From Fasciolopsis buskii (taxonomy: Eukaryota > Platyhelminthes > Trematoda > Plagiorchiida > Fasciolidae): a DNA stretch of 64,000 nucleotides. A model generated the notes under the pieces. It saw nothing but the letters and a program-made list of their open reading frames with translations, was not told the DNA's origin and did no database searches. Shown one piece after another: positions 13,964-24,925 of this stretch; the first letter of the stretch is position 1, and the number at the start of each line of letters is the position of its first letter. The position numbers and the translations under genes are program-made. The stretch lies in contig LUCM01004008.1 in NCBI GenBank assembly GCA_008360955.1, positions 87,130 to 151,129 on the forward strand, given 5' to 3'.

Positions 13964-14240
13964 GTTTACATGAAATAATTCACCATGTGATATCATCGCT
14001 CAATTCACCATGAAGAAACCATGGAAGCACTGTACAGCTGTTTCCTCCTTGTTAGGAATCATCAGCTAAGGCGTTCGACTCAGAATCGTTCGTCCCGGGT
14101 TCGCGTCCCAGTTCGGGCGCTGTGGATATGCACTGCTGATGATTCCTAACAAGCTGGATGAAACAGCTGTACAGTGTTTCTATGGTTTCTTTATGGTGAG
14201 TTGAGCGATGATTTCACATGGTGAATTATTTCATGTAAAC
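13964..14240. repeat. Palindromic (fold-back) SINE-B
   Basis: Two near-identical inverted arms, 13964-14065 and 14136-14240, flank a 70-nt loop. Compared by eye, the arms differ at five substitutions and two small indels over about 100 nt. The loop is the 3' part of the SINE-B tRNA-like head, starting at CTAAGGCGTTCGACTC and including the B-box GGGTTCGCGTCCC. The first part of the head, present in the 19058 copy (GCCCGGTAGCGTAATGG), is missing. The right arm is a normal SINE-B tail. The left arm is the same tail inverted and joined directly to the truncated head. A 10-bp direct repeat GTAAACTGAG sits at 13930-13939 and 14235-14244, but it overlaps the right arm, so its meaning as a target duplication is uncertain. 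Confidence 0.85.
14130..14181 (+). ncRNA. Hammerhead ribozyme core in right arm of palindromic SINE-B
   Basis: The right arm holds CACTG-CTGATGA-TTCC...GGAT-GAAA-CAGCTGTA-CAGTG in the order of a hammerhead: stem I strand, CUGAUGA core, stem II, GAAA core, very short stem III, cleavage triplet GUA, then the returning stem I strand (14172-14176). Stem I pairs perfectly over five bases. The usual G-C closing pair of stem II is replaced by a T-T mismatch, so activity may be low. The inverted left arm carries CTGATGA and GAAAC on the other strand but has lost its stem I partner. Confidence 0.55.
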
Positions 14241-15949
14241 TGAGATTATCAAGAAAACAAAAAATATGCTAGTTGGATCAAGTCAGACCAGGCCAAGTCA
14301 GGTTAGGCTAGGTCCCAGGACTACAGGTAACATGAAGTTGATATTTCATGTTTCTGGTACCATTAGGCTTGAATGCGAACCCATCTGTGTTGACACATCA
14401 CCTGCTCCGTTACGTGGGCTAGAAAACCGTGTGGTTCGTGCAATTTGCCCAGTTACATCTGCGTTTGCTTTCGGCAATATGAAAATCTCATTGGGTTGTA
14501 AATCGTTGGCAACCTAGTCCTCCATCTCATGTCCTAGCACAGCGTATCTTCCGGGAAATAGACAAAACGCAGCAACAATAAAACTAAAACATTGAACAGA
14601 TATTAGAAATAGGTCTGGATGAAATGTGGAAGTGAGAGTCATTGGGCTAGCAAAGAATAAAATATCATAATTGTAAGTAGTAGCAAAAAGAAATAGGGAT
14701 AGATAAGAGCGAATGCCAGGTGCATCAACAGGGGAAAAATTTCCCAACTTCTTGTCAAATTATATTTCGGCTATTTTCAACACATACTGTCATCACATCT
14801 TCTGGTAAATATTTTCATATGTTTTCTAATCGGCAAATGAAGAATTCGTTTTTTTATTGCTACAGGTATGATGTTTATTCAGTTTTCACTCATGTCCACA
14901 GACAGTCTCGTCATGGTTGAGTTCAAGCAGTAATAAACAGGATTCTGACATTCATTTTGCCTGTTTGAAAATACAGAATGTTTCGTGACTTGAAAATCTG
15001 GCCTGGTTAACTCATTAAGGAGAAACATGCAATTCACCGAACTGAACCAATCACATTGCAATAAGGTAAACTGGTTAATAAGTTAAAAATTGAGTATGCA
15101 TAGTTGGATAAAGTTGTTGGTATGATCAATTATCTCACAGGCGAGTAAGGGATTAACCGGCCAAGTGGGATTCGATGTGGTATGCATGTATCGCCTGGCG
15201 ATCAGTACAGCCTCTTTTGAATTCGGCACAGGACTTTCATAAGTTCGATCCCCAGCTTTCATGCCGTGCCGGTATGCAGAAGCTCGAAAGTATCCAGCGT
15301 AGCCGATCTATTTATCCAGAGTGCCAGCCTCGAAACTGTTAGGGAACTACGATGATCTACCGAAAAAAACAAGGGAAAAATCAAATAAATGTTCTGCTCA
15401 GATGTGTAGCATGCACCTGGATCCGAAATTGGTGCAAGCTTTATCCAAATGATCTGTAACATTGGTACCTTTAAATGCCTGTTCCACCGCATGTCGTTGT
15501 CTCTCGGTGGAGCCGGTACTCCGACCTATTCCAAAAGAAGAATACAGGTACTGGATCCGCAACCTTTACTGTTTTTAATTTAAAATCAATTCATGAAGAT
15601 GTTTATGATTGTGAAATATCGTGAGAAAGCTGGATCATGATGTCTGATGCTAGCCTCATTTGCCGACATGTTGCTGTTTGTTTAGTAATGCATCCGTATG
15701 TCTAAAAAAGTATCGGCTGATCAGTGTAAGCTACCTTCCTGTGTGGCTTAATCATCCGATCAGTTCAGACCAGTTTTAATAGCCACTATGCTTTCATTGA
15801 TATACCCTGTTTTTGGTTGTTGTCCGTACTATTGTTACTATTACTATACTACTACTGCTACTACTACTACTACCACTGCCACTTATATTTTTAAGGGTAA
15901 AAAGAAAATAGGAAATAATAAAGGATCGACCGAAAAATATAATGAAGAA
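14241..15949. other. No gene recognised; TAC microsatellite
   Basis: No supported exon. A run of TAC/TACTAC units lies at about 15826-15880, next to the 3' end of the non-LTR relic; it may be that element's degenerate tail or an unrelated microsatellite. Confidence 0.4.
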
Positions 15950-17455
15950 CTTTCTAGATGAGGAAATGTTTCGAATACAAAAATGTCGTTGATTGCGGCA
16001 CTGATACGTATCATCCATTGTCTCCGACGGTCGCATGCTCAGAAATCCTGATCTCCAACGAGGTAGACTAACTACATCTACACGAGTCAATCCACTGGCC
16101 AAAGATTTCATACCTTTTTCCCACGTCATCAACTGAACACTTCCAACCATCACCCGGAGAGCCCCATACAATGCGGCAGTCCTTCTGTAAGCATAAGCAA
16201 AACATGCCTCAACCATCTTGATATATTTCTGTTTGGTGCCTGTTTCCAATGCCTGGAAAGTAGGGCCTATTACCTTAAGTTCAACCTCTGAATTGCCGGG
16301 ACAACTCTCCCAACATATTCATCCGGTATTACGAAGATGACGATATTTAAATTTCGAAGGTCTTCCCACATGTTCCATCTAAACCGGCCATGCCAGTGAG
16401 CCGCATGTGGCAGTGTAAACTTGACCTTTGATCCACACACAGATGGATCTCACGTAGACGCTAAAAATGCAAGTTAGTGAATGCAGCCGAGCTTTCTGTA
16501 TGCGCGAGACACAACGGGATGTACGACCGCCTGGCGAGATGCAGCTATCGAGGTAACTAAATCTATCTACACAACTTAAGCTGTTCTCTGTGATGTCAGT
16601 GCTCAGCTTCTGTCCTATCCAGCCCCAGAACAGCATTTTGCACTTCGAAGGTGCAGAACAGTCATCAAACGTACACTATCGTTCAGGCGCCCATGCAATC
16701 TCAGTCGGAGGGCTTACTCTCAGAGCAAATCCCAAAGCTACTATCCTTACAGAAAAATAAGGCGATTTTTATTACAGTCTTGACGACAAAATTGAAAAGA
16801 AAATGTGACGGCGAGTAACCCTGACGGACGCCAATTCCCGTGATGCACGCTGATGAGAGATCATCTTAAGCAAGAACTTGACTTCGGCTGTTAGAATAGA
16901 GAGAACGGCAAGGTGTACTTTTCAATGCTTAAGGGGGCCATAGAATTGCACGATCAAGTCAGTCACACGCTACTTTCACATCAACCATGACAGAAGTTAT
17001 GAGTCTATGGGAGCTGAACCTACGCCCTGCGATTCCTAACAGGTTGAAGTTTTGAACAATGCAATCATGACGTGGCCGGAGACCGGCTTGATTATCACGG
17101 ACACACCTTTCATGGCCACTGGTCAGTCGGGAGACAATAATACCGCCGACTAATCAGCAAATTCTCTGCCGGAGGAAATCGGTTGTCGACGGGAGACCGC
17201 TAAGCGAGCACAACGCATACGATCCGATGTAAAAAAAGGCACTGCATTGAGAATCACTAGGATCCGACTATTATCCGAGACTGACGTTTCCGACACTCGA
17301 AACAAGGCAACTTTCCTGGTCATATTTCTCTTTGCGGCTAATATGGTTCTAATGCGCACTGAAATAACCTCAGACCACTTTGGATATGTTCGCACAGTGG
17401 TTATGTAATTCGTCCCTTCAACGGAAATGACAAACCCTTTACTGACTGCCATGGC
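15950..17455 (-). pseudogene. Relic of a CR1/RTE-like non-LTR retrotransposon
   Basis: Reading down the minus strand, recognisable pieces appear in the expected order. An endonuclease N-terminal piece lies at 17.45-17.15 kb and contains VALFRVSETS, the SET-containing motif region. The reverse transcriptase motif GVRQGYSPSHFLFNFVV is at about 16832-16782. APSKCKMLFWGWIGQK lies near 16660-16610, followed by VDRFSYLDSCISPGG near 16560. A C-terminal tail with RWRSGF and ETMDDTYQCRNQRHFC ends near 15960. Most of the endonuclease and the catalytic half of the reverse transcriptase are deleted, the frame shifts several times and stops are frequent. The element is dead. The same family, in the opposite orientation, starts at 63.1 kb. 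Confidence 0.75.
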
Positions 17456-19057
17456 TGTGGTCTGGTCTGTTAACGCATTTTCTGGTCCGTGGATAGCCAG
17501 TGTGTTTCACTTCCAGTGGTCGTCGTCTTACGGTTGATTTCACGGCGGAATTGTTATCACATGCAACTGCAAAATTTCTGGTATTACCTGCTTACCAAAC
17601 ACTGGATTGATTTGTCATCGGGCGAGAACGTTTATCTTTCGTTGATAAATTCCTGAGATTTTCCCTTTTCCAGATTCAAATCTCAACCTTTTCCATACCC
17701 AATTATCGAATTCTGCACTAAGCAGCCCTACATACTCTGCTTATGGTTCGTTGTGTCGATGCCACTTCGGCAGCGTACTGAACACCAGGATCAACACGAT
17801 ACTTATCGGTTGATCGATAGGACTGATCAACCGAGGATTTACGAAAAACACCAGTACGTGCAAAATTTGTAGACTCTTAATACGAAATTACTCGCTCAAC
17901 TTACGTGACAGTACTGTAACCCGAAGCCCCAATCGATTTGCAGTGTTTAGTAAGACATTTCTTCATTCCAAAAAGAGTAACTGCCTCAGATCAGTAAGCA
18001 GAATGAATTTTCTTCCTCCCAGTATCCTGTGGAACGATGTTTGTGTGAATATCAAACGGGATAACGAATTTTGTTTTCGTTCGTAGTACGATACAGGTTG
18101 GATAAAAATCACTGTAAACTTAGGATTTTCTAGCAGAACCCCAATTCAGTGAGTTCGAGTAGATGAAATCATCTATTCAACAATAATTTACAAGAAACTA
18201 CTGTAAAAACTAGTTCCAGATGTGAGAAAATTGGTAAATGAAAACACGGGAACGTTGTAATTTGTTATAAGAACTAAGAACTAGGTCAAAAATTCTATTG
18301 TTCAGTGTAACTGCGGCAAGTGGTGTATACATGTTTCGTCCTGTTACAGATAAGGAAAAATACCGGTTTGAGTCTTCAGATGGTAATGGATGCAGAACAC
18401 ATATTGGCTAAACAACAAAATTATGTGCGTGATATTTTTATCTCCAGCCTCAAGTTTGCGTTTGTTTCACATTGGTTTCCCAGAGTGATTTTTCCATAGA
18501 ATTCATGGCTTGATATGGATCACAAAATATTTGGCGATAGAAATGTTCTTCTCAGGGGTATGTTTCGCATACCGATGGATGAACAAAATTCCCCAGAAGA
18601 TCATGACCGGTTTCGCGGCTATTGCCGCTCGTTAAGTATGCGTACCCAGCACTCAATTTTCCAACCTGCCCAATACTTGTGCACTCTTTTGTTCGTTTCC
18701 CAATTAGGAGCGTGAATGTATGCTAAGTCGATTTATGAATCACACAGAAATCCCGAATTTCGTCTCAGGGGATTAGGTAAGTTGTGGTTTCGAATGCAGG
18801 TAACCATAGCAATGGATTCGAACTGCAGGTCTTCTAACTGGTCTGAAATTGTTGACATCTTTCGGAAAACTATACTCGATAGTTATTTCGAAAACAGTTC
18901 CGGGAAAGTAATTATTGTTCAAATCGTGTAGCTGCATCATACAACATTTATTATCTATGAAGTGAAAAATCATTAATTATTAATTAATTATTCTACTCTA
19001 TTCCTTTCTAAACTATTAAAATAATAATGGCGAAGTTCAACAAAACGTTCACAGCCT
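17456..19057. other. No gene recognised
   Basis: Several open frames of 60-70 codons occur, for example 18515-18715 on the plus strand. None has convincing paired splice sites or a domain. A tRNA B-box-like string is present on the minus strand near 18825 (CAGTTCGAATCC) without a usable A-box. Confidence 0.35.
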
Positions 19058-19254
19058 GCCCGGTAGCGTAATGGCTAAGGCGTTCGACTCAGAATCGTTC
19101 GTCCTTGTTCGGGTTCGCGTCCCAGTTCGGGCGCTGTGGATATGCACTGCTGATGATTCCTAACAAGCTGGATGAAACAGCTGTACAGTGTTCCTATGGT
19201 TTCTTAATGATGAGTTGAGCGATGATATCACGTGGTGAATTATTTCATGAAACT
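19058..19254 (+). repeat. SINE-B, full-length copy
   Basis: A tRNA-like head GCCCGGTAGCGTAATGGCT begins the element. It continues AAGGCGTTCGACTCAGAATC and reaches the B-box GGGTTCGCGTCCC and CAGTTCGGGC. The first and last bases of the head (GCCCG/CGGGC) can pair like an acceptor stem. The presumed anticodon loop CTCAGAA would give CAG, so the head resembles tRNA-Leu, although the D-arm GCGTAATGGCTAAGGCG is also arginine-like. The roughly 120-nt body contains a hammerhead-like core and ends GTGGTGAATTATTTCATGAA. Related copies lie at 13964-14240 and 54233-54423. Confidence 0.85.
19144..19195 (+). ncRNA. Hammerhead ribozyme-like motif inside SINE-B
   Basis: Stem I strand GCACTG (19144-19149) is followed by CTGATGA (19150-19156), TTCC (19157-19160), a 9-nt loop, GGAT and GAAA (19174-19177). 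Then come the self-complementary ACAGCTGT (19177-19184), A19185 as the cleavage nucleotide and CAGTGT returning to pair with GCACTG. The TTCC after stem I resembles the loop sequence of schistosome hammerheads. All conserved core positions are present. The stem II closing pair is T-T rather than G-C, and stem III is minimal, so cleavage could need dimerisation. Function is inferred, not shown. Confidence 0.62.
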
Positions 19255-22200
19255 AATAATGGTTTTCAAGGTGAAAAGTATCCCGTTTCCCATAGTACAT
19301 CAGGATGTTTGACAATTTAGTTGTTATTCATACTGAGGCATTGAATACATTCAGCACCCGCTTGGATTCCAAATGCAATTGTATACGTAGATTTCAAGAG
19401 GCAAACGCAGAGTTTTTTCCCTAATCGACTCGGTATTTGGGAAGATCAGTAAATTAAAAGAAAAATCAGTCGGGACAACCGTACTGCTAATTTTCGAATA
19501 GGTCATTTTATGAGAATAACCAAACAAACTCGCTTGCCAACAGAAAGATTTTGTTCATAATTCTCGTTCCTAATTTCAACAAAGCCAAATGACTGATTTT
19601 TCCGATAAAAGATTTCTGTTTTTTTCTGGTTGGTATTAAACCCTGATTTTCTGTTTGTTAGTAAAACACAAATGTATCATCATAAAACCTAACATCACCT
19701 TACATTTGAAACGGAAACATATGAAACAGTGTTCTTGTGGTTTAGAGTCTATCGAGGTTTGAATATTTTCATATACACCAAAGGCGTCTTGCACAATTTT
19801 AATTTTGCCAGGCCAGTAAAGGGACGAATAAAATTTTACTTTCTACAAGACCGAAAATCGATACCACTGATTTCGAAAACTAGATTTGATAAATTGTCGT
19901 ATCTGACCGATTCACAAATCCCGGAGTCTTATATGGCACAGCTTCCCTCTTAACAATTTGTGCCAAAAATTCCATATTAATTTGACGCGAATGAAACGAG
20001 TCCGGAGGAAGATGGAATTTTACAATTCACATTGGGAAAAAATGCCGTGGATTGTTGTCTGTTCCAGATTGTTTGACCAGATTGTAAATTATCCTGAATA
20101 TTCGAATCATTGTCTTGTGCTCATAGCTGTTCATTTGTTGGTTGAATAGTTTCAGGTTCATCTTTCCAAATCCAGTTGGACATGATGCCCCTTCGATGAC
20201 CACCTGGAACGCGGCTACCAGGCATCTTTTCAAGCCTGGATATAAGTCGGGTACAAATAGTATTGCTATGAAACGAGAGAAATCAGGGTTTATGAATTGA
20301 TTATTTGTAAGGTAGAACAGTCCGTGACCAGAGCTAAGGCAATTTGGGCAGGAGACTATTTGACTCTTAACAGGTTTTGATATTTGAAGTTATTCGTACC
20401 TAGCAGCAGACAGAAAAAAGCCACAGCAAAAATATAACTGATATGTCCTACAGTTTTTGTGATGTCAAGGGTCGTTTGGTGTCTTTGAAGGGAAAAATCG
20501 TCTTGCTTTTCATGTTCTTTCCCATTCAATTTGGTCAGCAAAATCTGAATCCTATAACCCTCATTCCGAGTGGCACCATCAGATCAAAAAATGTCTTTTT
20601 AGCTGATTCTGCGTGAATCCAAAGTGAAATTTTTGTCGGTCAGCTAGAAGTATTCGCTCACACGGTGAATACGTGTCTCAGTTCTTTCTGTTTTTTGATT
20701 GACTGTATTTATCGAACAGAAGGACGGTAGATTGGATTTGCAAACCGATTCTCTTGATTTTTGCTAACAGTCATAAAAATTCCAACCATATTGGCTATTT
20801 CCCACCGTTGTCAAATTGTGGACCCAAAACTTAGATCTAATTAACCTCCCATTAAGGAGGAAGCCTCAGCCTATACTGATATTACGCAATCCGGCTTACA
20901 ATTCAAAGACGAAATGTGCAGTTGTATAAAACCTCTGGTATGAACCCTTATGTTACAGGTGACAGAGAGCCTGATTCATCAAGCACGGTTTAAAATACGG
21001 GGATCTACATGAACTAATGATCATTACCTTCTTTCTGTTTTCTCTCTGGGAGGAGACATTTCAACCACTTCGGGATGCTTCGGTATGATATGTTTTGACA
21101 GTACCAAAAACTTATCACGTACGAACTAAGTGCCCAGACTTAGGCAATAATAATCTAAGTGACGATTCTCGGTGGTGGTCAGCCGATCAACGCGGTTCCA
21201 CTTGGACGAAAAGATCGCGAGTTTCTTTCCTTTACTTTTCGATTAGCGATTGTTCCATTGGTGGCGATCTTCTCACGGGATTGTTCAACATTCTTTGAAC
21301 ATGAAATAAACGAGACCAGCACTTCACCTTTCCTGAAATTCACCTCAGTACAGCACTGGTCTGGGACCCTTGGAAGCAACGGCCTGGTCCTCTATGTCTG
21401 TTTTCGATGAACCATGAATGACAAAGTCAAGGCTCATGGATTTCCAAATTGCAATACCTGGAACGGTGCTTCGACGCACCCAGGGTAATCTGTTTCGAGC
21501 TCCCCGAGTTCAGGAGCATTCAGTTTTCAGCGCGATTCAGGTTCATCTTTATGTCCGAGTCCGCCAGGTCGTCTATGATCCATGTGTTTCTTCTAGATTT
21601 CTGAAGTAAAGAAGAAACAATAGTTACCCTTATTCGAACACCTGAGGCTTAAGATTCAATATGATAACGTTGACTGAATGATTCTTCTCAATTTAAGCAT
21701 CGAAGATATCGTTAATTGGGTGGGCAACCATCCAGATATTCATCTCTGATGCCAATTTCACTGTCATCAGCTTTTTCGAAAGGGGACGGTTTTGATTTAT
21801 TGAGTCAAAGCAGCTTGGAAGTGACGGCATCACATTTCAGTTCTTTTTCCTCCTGTCCGAGACAACTTCGTCAACGAACAATGAGGTGACTAGAGGATCT
21901 CACTGACGATTTGCAAACACATGTTTGGTTTGAATAATCCTTGGATAATTGCTACCAGCTTCAAGATCAATGGTGTTCAGTTGGCCAATTTGCTGTTAAT
22001 ATGATCTTGCCTGGTCCCGCCTGTATTTACATTATCTCTGCAATTTTCCGGTCAGTCGATAACCTTGCTTACCGGAATGATTCGTTGGAAAGCTGAACCA
22101 AGGATTCCGCAAGGACGGTCGCTAAATAGTAGGATGTAGAGGGGTTTATCTGATTGGACTTTGCCGTCAGCTAGACCATTAGCGTTCTAGAATGCTTTTT

Positions 22201-22331
22201 CACATCCTCTGTCGAAATCCCAAAATGAAGTGACTAGATTTCGACCATACGGCCGTCGACATCAGAGTCCTCTTACACATCTAAAGTTTGCATATCCTCA
22301 AAATACCGTTGGAGAAATTTTGTCCTGGGAA
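19255..22331. other. No gene recognised
   Basis: Open frames at 19729-19953 and 19958-20149 on the plus strand look mildly protein-like but have no good donors and no recognisable domain. The 21.0-22.3 kb part may be an old repeat, since short coding-like stretches appear in several frames, but I could not assign a family. Confidence 0.3.
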
Positions 22332-24125
22332 AACACCAGTTGGCGAACAAGCTCATTTTCAGTGATTCGCACCGATGCCACTAAATCACTATATATTTGA
22401 AACAATTTTCCTTAGGAAGGATTGGACTAGTCAGATAAAAATGTGGGTGGGGAAGGGATTTGTGGTGTTACATGCATAACCTGAATACATTGTTTTGTTG
22501 TCTAGGTTTTGTATTGGGACGGGGGGTGGGCCAAAGGAGTTGAAGCGCAACCACAAATTGTTTTTGAGAACAAAGTGGAGGATTGTGAAGACTGCGACAG
22601 CTTCCGCAGTGCTCAAGAGATGACACTTTGCCAACCTAGATTGTTGACCTCTGACCTTAAGCAGGGTCCGGAAAGCTTGCGTCGCAGTGTGGTTAGTTTG
22701 TGCTGGCTGTGATACGACTGCGCTATTAAGTGACTTAACTGTTCCAGTGCCCACCGATGCAGGGTGGCGCTCACGGATGCGTTCAGACAAGCGTCTGGTC
22801 GTGCGACCGATGTACATTGTCCCATAGGAACATGTGAATGAATAGATACAAAACGAGGCTGCAGAATCAGGGACTTAGTCTTTCAACCATAATGGCACTA
22901 CGGGGCAGGGTTTGAACAGGATACGAAGCTTGGCTGCGTAGAATGTCTTATTGATAGCGCTAGTCAGTCTTCGTCGTGCTATCTCTGATAGCGTGTCACC
23001 TTTGAATGGCAGAGGTATGTATACTGGCTTTCTCTCCACCTGCGCCTTCCTAGGAACTTCCTGTTCTGCCTCCAACATCTTGTCGATTAATCTAATTGGG
23101 AAGCCATTTTCAGTGAATACTCTTCTGACCGTCTGCAGTTCAGCTTCAAGAGTATCTTCTGTGCATATTATTTTTGTCCTGGCAAGCAGACATCTAATTA
23201 AGTTTCTCTTCACATTAAGAGGTACAAAGCTGTGGAAGTTGACATAATGCCCAATTCGCCTGGCTTTCCTACCTACTGATCGCCTAATTTAGCCGTCCTC
23301 TCGACGACGTACTTGTACATCTAGGAATGCTATTTCATTTTTTAACTCCATCTCTGTTGTGGATTTCACATTTACGAGTTGAACTTATTCAACATTCGGT
23401 TAGTTCTTGTCAAGGGGTTGAGTACACAGATGTCATTCATACAATGGTTGTTTAAGTAGAGCGCTTGTATTGACGACTCGAGTGGCCCACGTTCCAGCTT
23501 TGCCAAGAAAATGTCGGCTAGTAACGGACCCAGTGGGGACCCCATTGCTACTCCATCTTTTTGGCGGTAAATTTGATTATTGAACTAGACGTTGTAGGTA
23601 CAAAAGAATAGTAGTTTTTCAAGTGCACTATCGGAAGACTTGTCGCTAAGCCACTGTTCTCGATGTATTCACAGAGGTATTCGAGTTCTTCTGTAACCGA
23701 AACCTTGGTAAATAGGGCGGTGATGTCTAAAGAAAGCGTTCTTCATCCCTTCATATTTAATTCTTTCAGGGAGCCGATAAGTTCAAATGTGTTTGTGAGG
23801 CCATATCTTGCTACCTTCTGCCTAACAGATCCCAGCAACCGAGCCAACTATTTCGCTACAGCCTGATATGGTGGATCGCGCATGTCGAGAATATGTCTCA
23901 AAGGAATTCCATTTTTATGTATTTCTTGTAGGCCGTACGTTCTCGGAATAGTGGTTCTCCTAGGCCAAATCTGTTCGAATGTGGTCGAATCTATGATATC
24001 CTTTAGTCCCAGCCGTCTCAAGATGCTAGACAACGATTTTTCAATCTGACATAGTTTGCTATCTGGCGTTCTTTTTTCATTCATTAAGAGCCTATGGCTA
24101 GTCTCTTAGAAGAGCTGGTTTATGC
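22332..24125 (-). pseudogene. Broken Penelope-like element, copy A
   Basis: Minus-strand relative of the intact copy at 40.05-42.55 kb. Homology runs from the shared 3' flank (GTTGGCGAACAAGCTC near 22340) through the GIY-YIG endonuclease piece (MYIGRTTRRLSERIRERHPA, near 22817-22760). It continues through the linker at 23213-22875 and the reverse transcriptase, to a segment near 24084-23850 that includes QIEKSLSSILRRL. Frameshifts and stops break the frame. About 640 nt of N-terminal sequence present in the intact copy are missing: CTCTTAATGAA, which sits before the start in the intact copy, is here followed within about 30 nt by the QIEKS segment. The downstream boundary near 24125 is uncertain. 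Confidence 0.85.
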
Positions 24126-24318
24126 ATAATAAAAACAAGCTTAACGATAGTTCCCTTCTCGCCTTGCAAAGCGAAGCATACATGGATGATGACAATTGCT
24201 TTGGATTAGTAACGCTTTAGGTCTTTTATATAATCGGAGTTCATGTAAGCAATTAGTTTCAATAAAGCTGTCTTTCTGTTCCTCTCCATCTTGAGCCCTT
24301 GGCATTCTTCTTTCTCAG

Positions 24319-24469
24319 AACGGAGACTTCTCAACATCTTGAACAATGCAAGGATCTCAAACAATCTGTTAACTTATGTATGTTTCACCTAAATGCATCA
24401 CAGACTTCATCAGAGCTGGCAGAGGCTGATTCTAAACTTGTCATTTGTGCTTTCACAATTTATCCTGTG
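24319..24469 (+). CDS. Candidate internal exon (about 50 codons), product unknown
   Basis: This is one of the best splice-bounded exons in the window. The acceptor is GGCATTCTTCTTTCTCAG at 24318 and the donor is CCTGTG followed by GTAAGG at 24470. The 151-bp exon starts with one base completing a codon and ends in phase 0. The frame reads ETSQHLEQCKDLKQSVNLCM, then FHLNASQTSSELAEADSKLV and ends AFTIYPV, with charged and hydrophobic residues alternating as in helical proteins. It lies just beyond the broken Penelope copy. The product is not recognised. Phase matches a short exon at 24876-24925. Confidence 0.55.
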
Positions 24470-24875
24470 GTAAGGTCGTTTTCACTGCACTAGGCTATTT
24501 CGGGTGGGTTACAAAGGGAGTAATGGGAATAGCACTGACAATCACACTTTCTGAGTGCGATCAAGCAATAAGGCATCTGGTAAATCATTATTCCTTGGAT
24601 AAACTTCTGACCTATCGAATGCCGAGTAGGCTGATACATCCTTGAACGTGATTCAGCAATGCAATCCCCAAACTGTCCTGGCGACTGCAAAGCAATTTCC
24701 GGTGGAAATAATGTCGGTAATGATTTGTCATCAAACGGCTGATTCGAGGTGGTTTTCCCGTGTCTTTCGTTTAGAAGTCGAGATCTGACTGTTATACAAT
24801 TTTGCGGTCTAGTAAGAGATGCTCCCCGACGCTTTATCTTTTACCATGTACTGTTAAATCTACTTTTTTCTCGAG

Positions 24876-24925
24876 ATTTCTGTGTTCATTGTCTGTACAT
24901 CGGCTGTTGTTCATTTCGGTCAGTC
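24876..24925 (+). CDS. Candidate short exon linking 24319 and 27158 exons
   Basis: A 50-bp segment after the acceptor CTACTTTTTTCTCGAG, ending before GTGAGG. It starts in phase 0 and leaves two bases, which fits both the preceding exon (ends phase 0) and the next one at 27158 (needs one base). The frame reads ISVFIVCTSAVVHFGQ, a hydrophobic stretch. The evidence is only splice consensus and phase agreement; the segment is short enough to be a coincidence. Confidence 0.28.

Noticed and set aside
15160..15260. Possible tRNA-like element near AAGTTCGATCCCCAG
   Set aside because: Only a B-box resemblance; no head or family match.
18775..18850. tRNA B-box-like string on the minus strand (CAGTTCGAATCC)
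   Set aside because: No A-box at the right distance and no match to the SINE families in the window.
22431..22500. Functional C-terminus for Penelope copy A
   Set aside because: The frame downstream is open, but the element is broken upstream by frameshifts and a deletion, so no functional protein is made.
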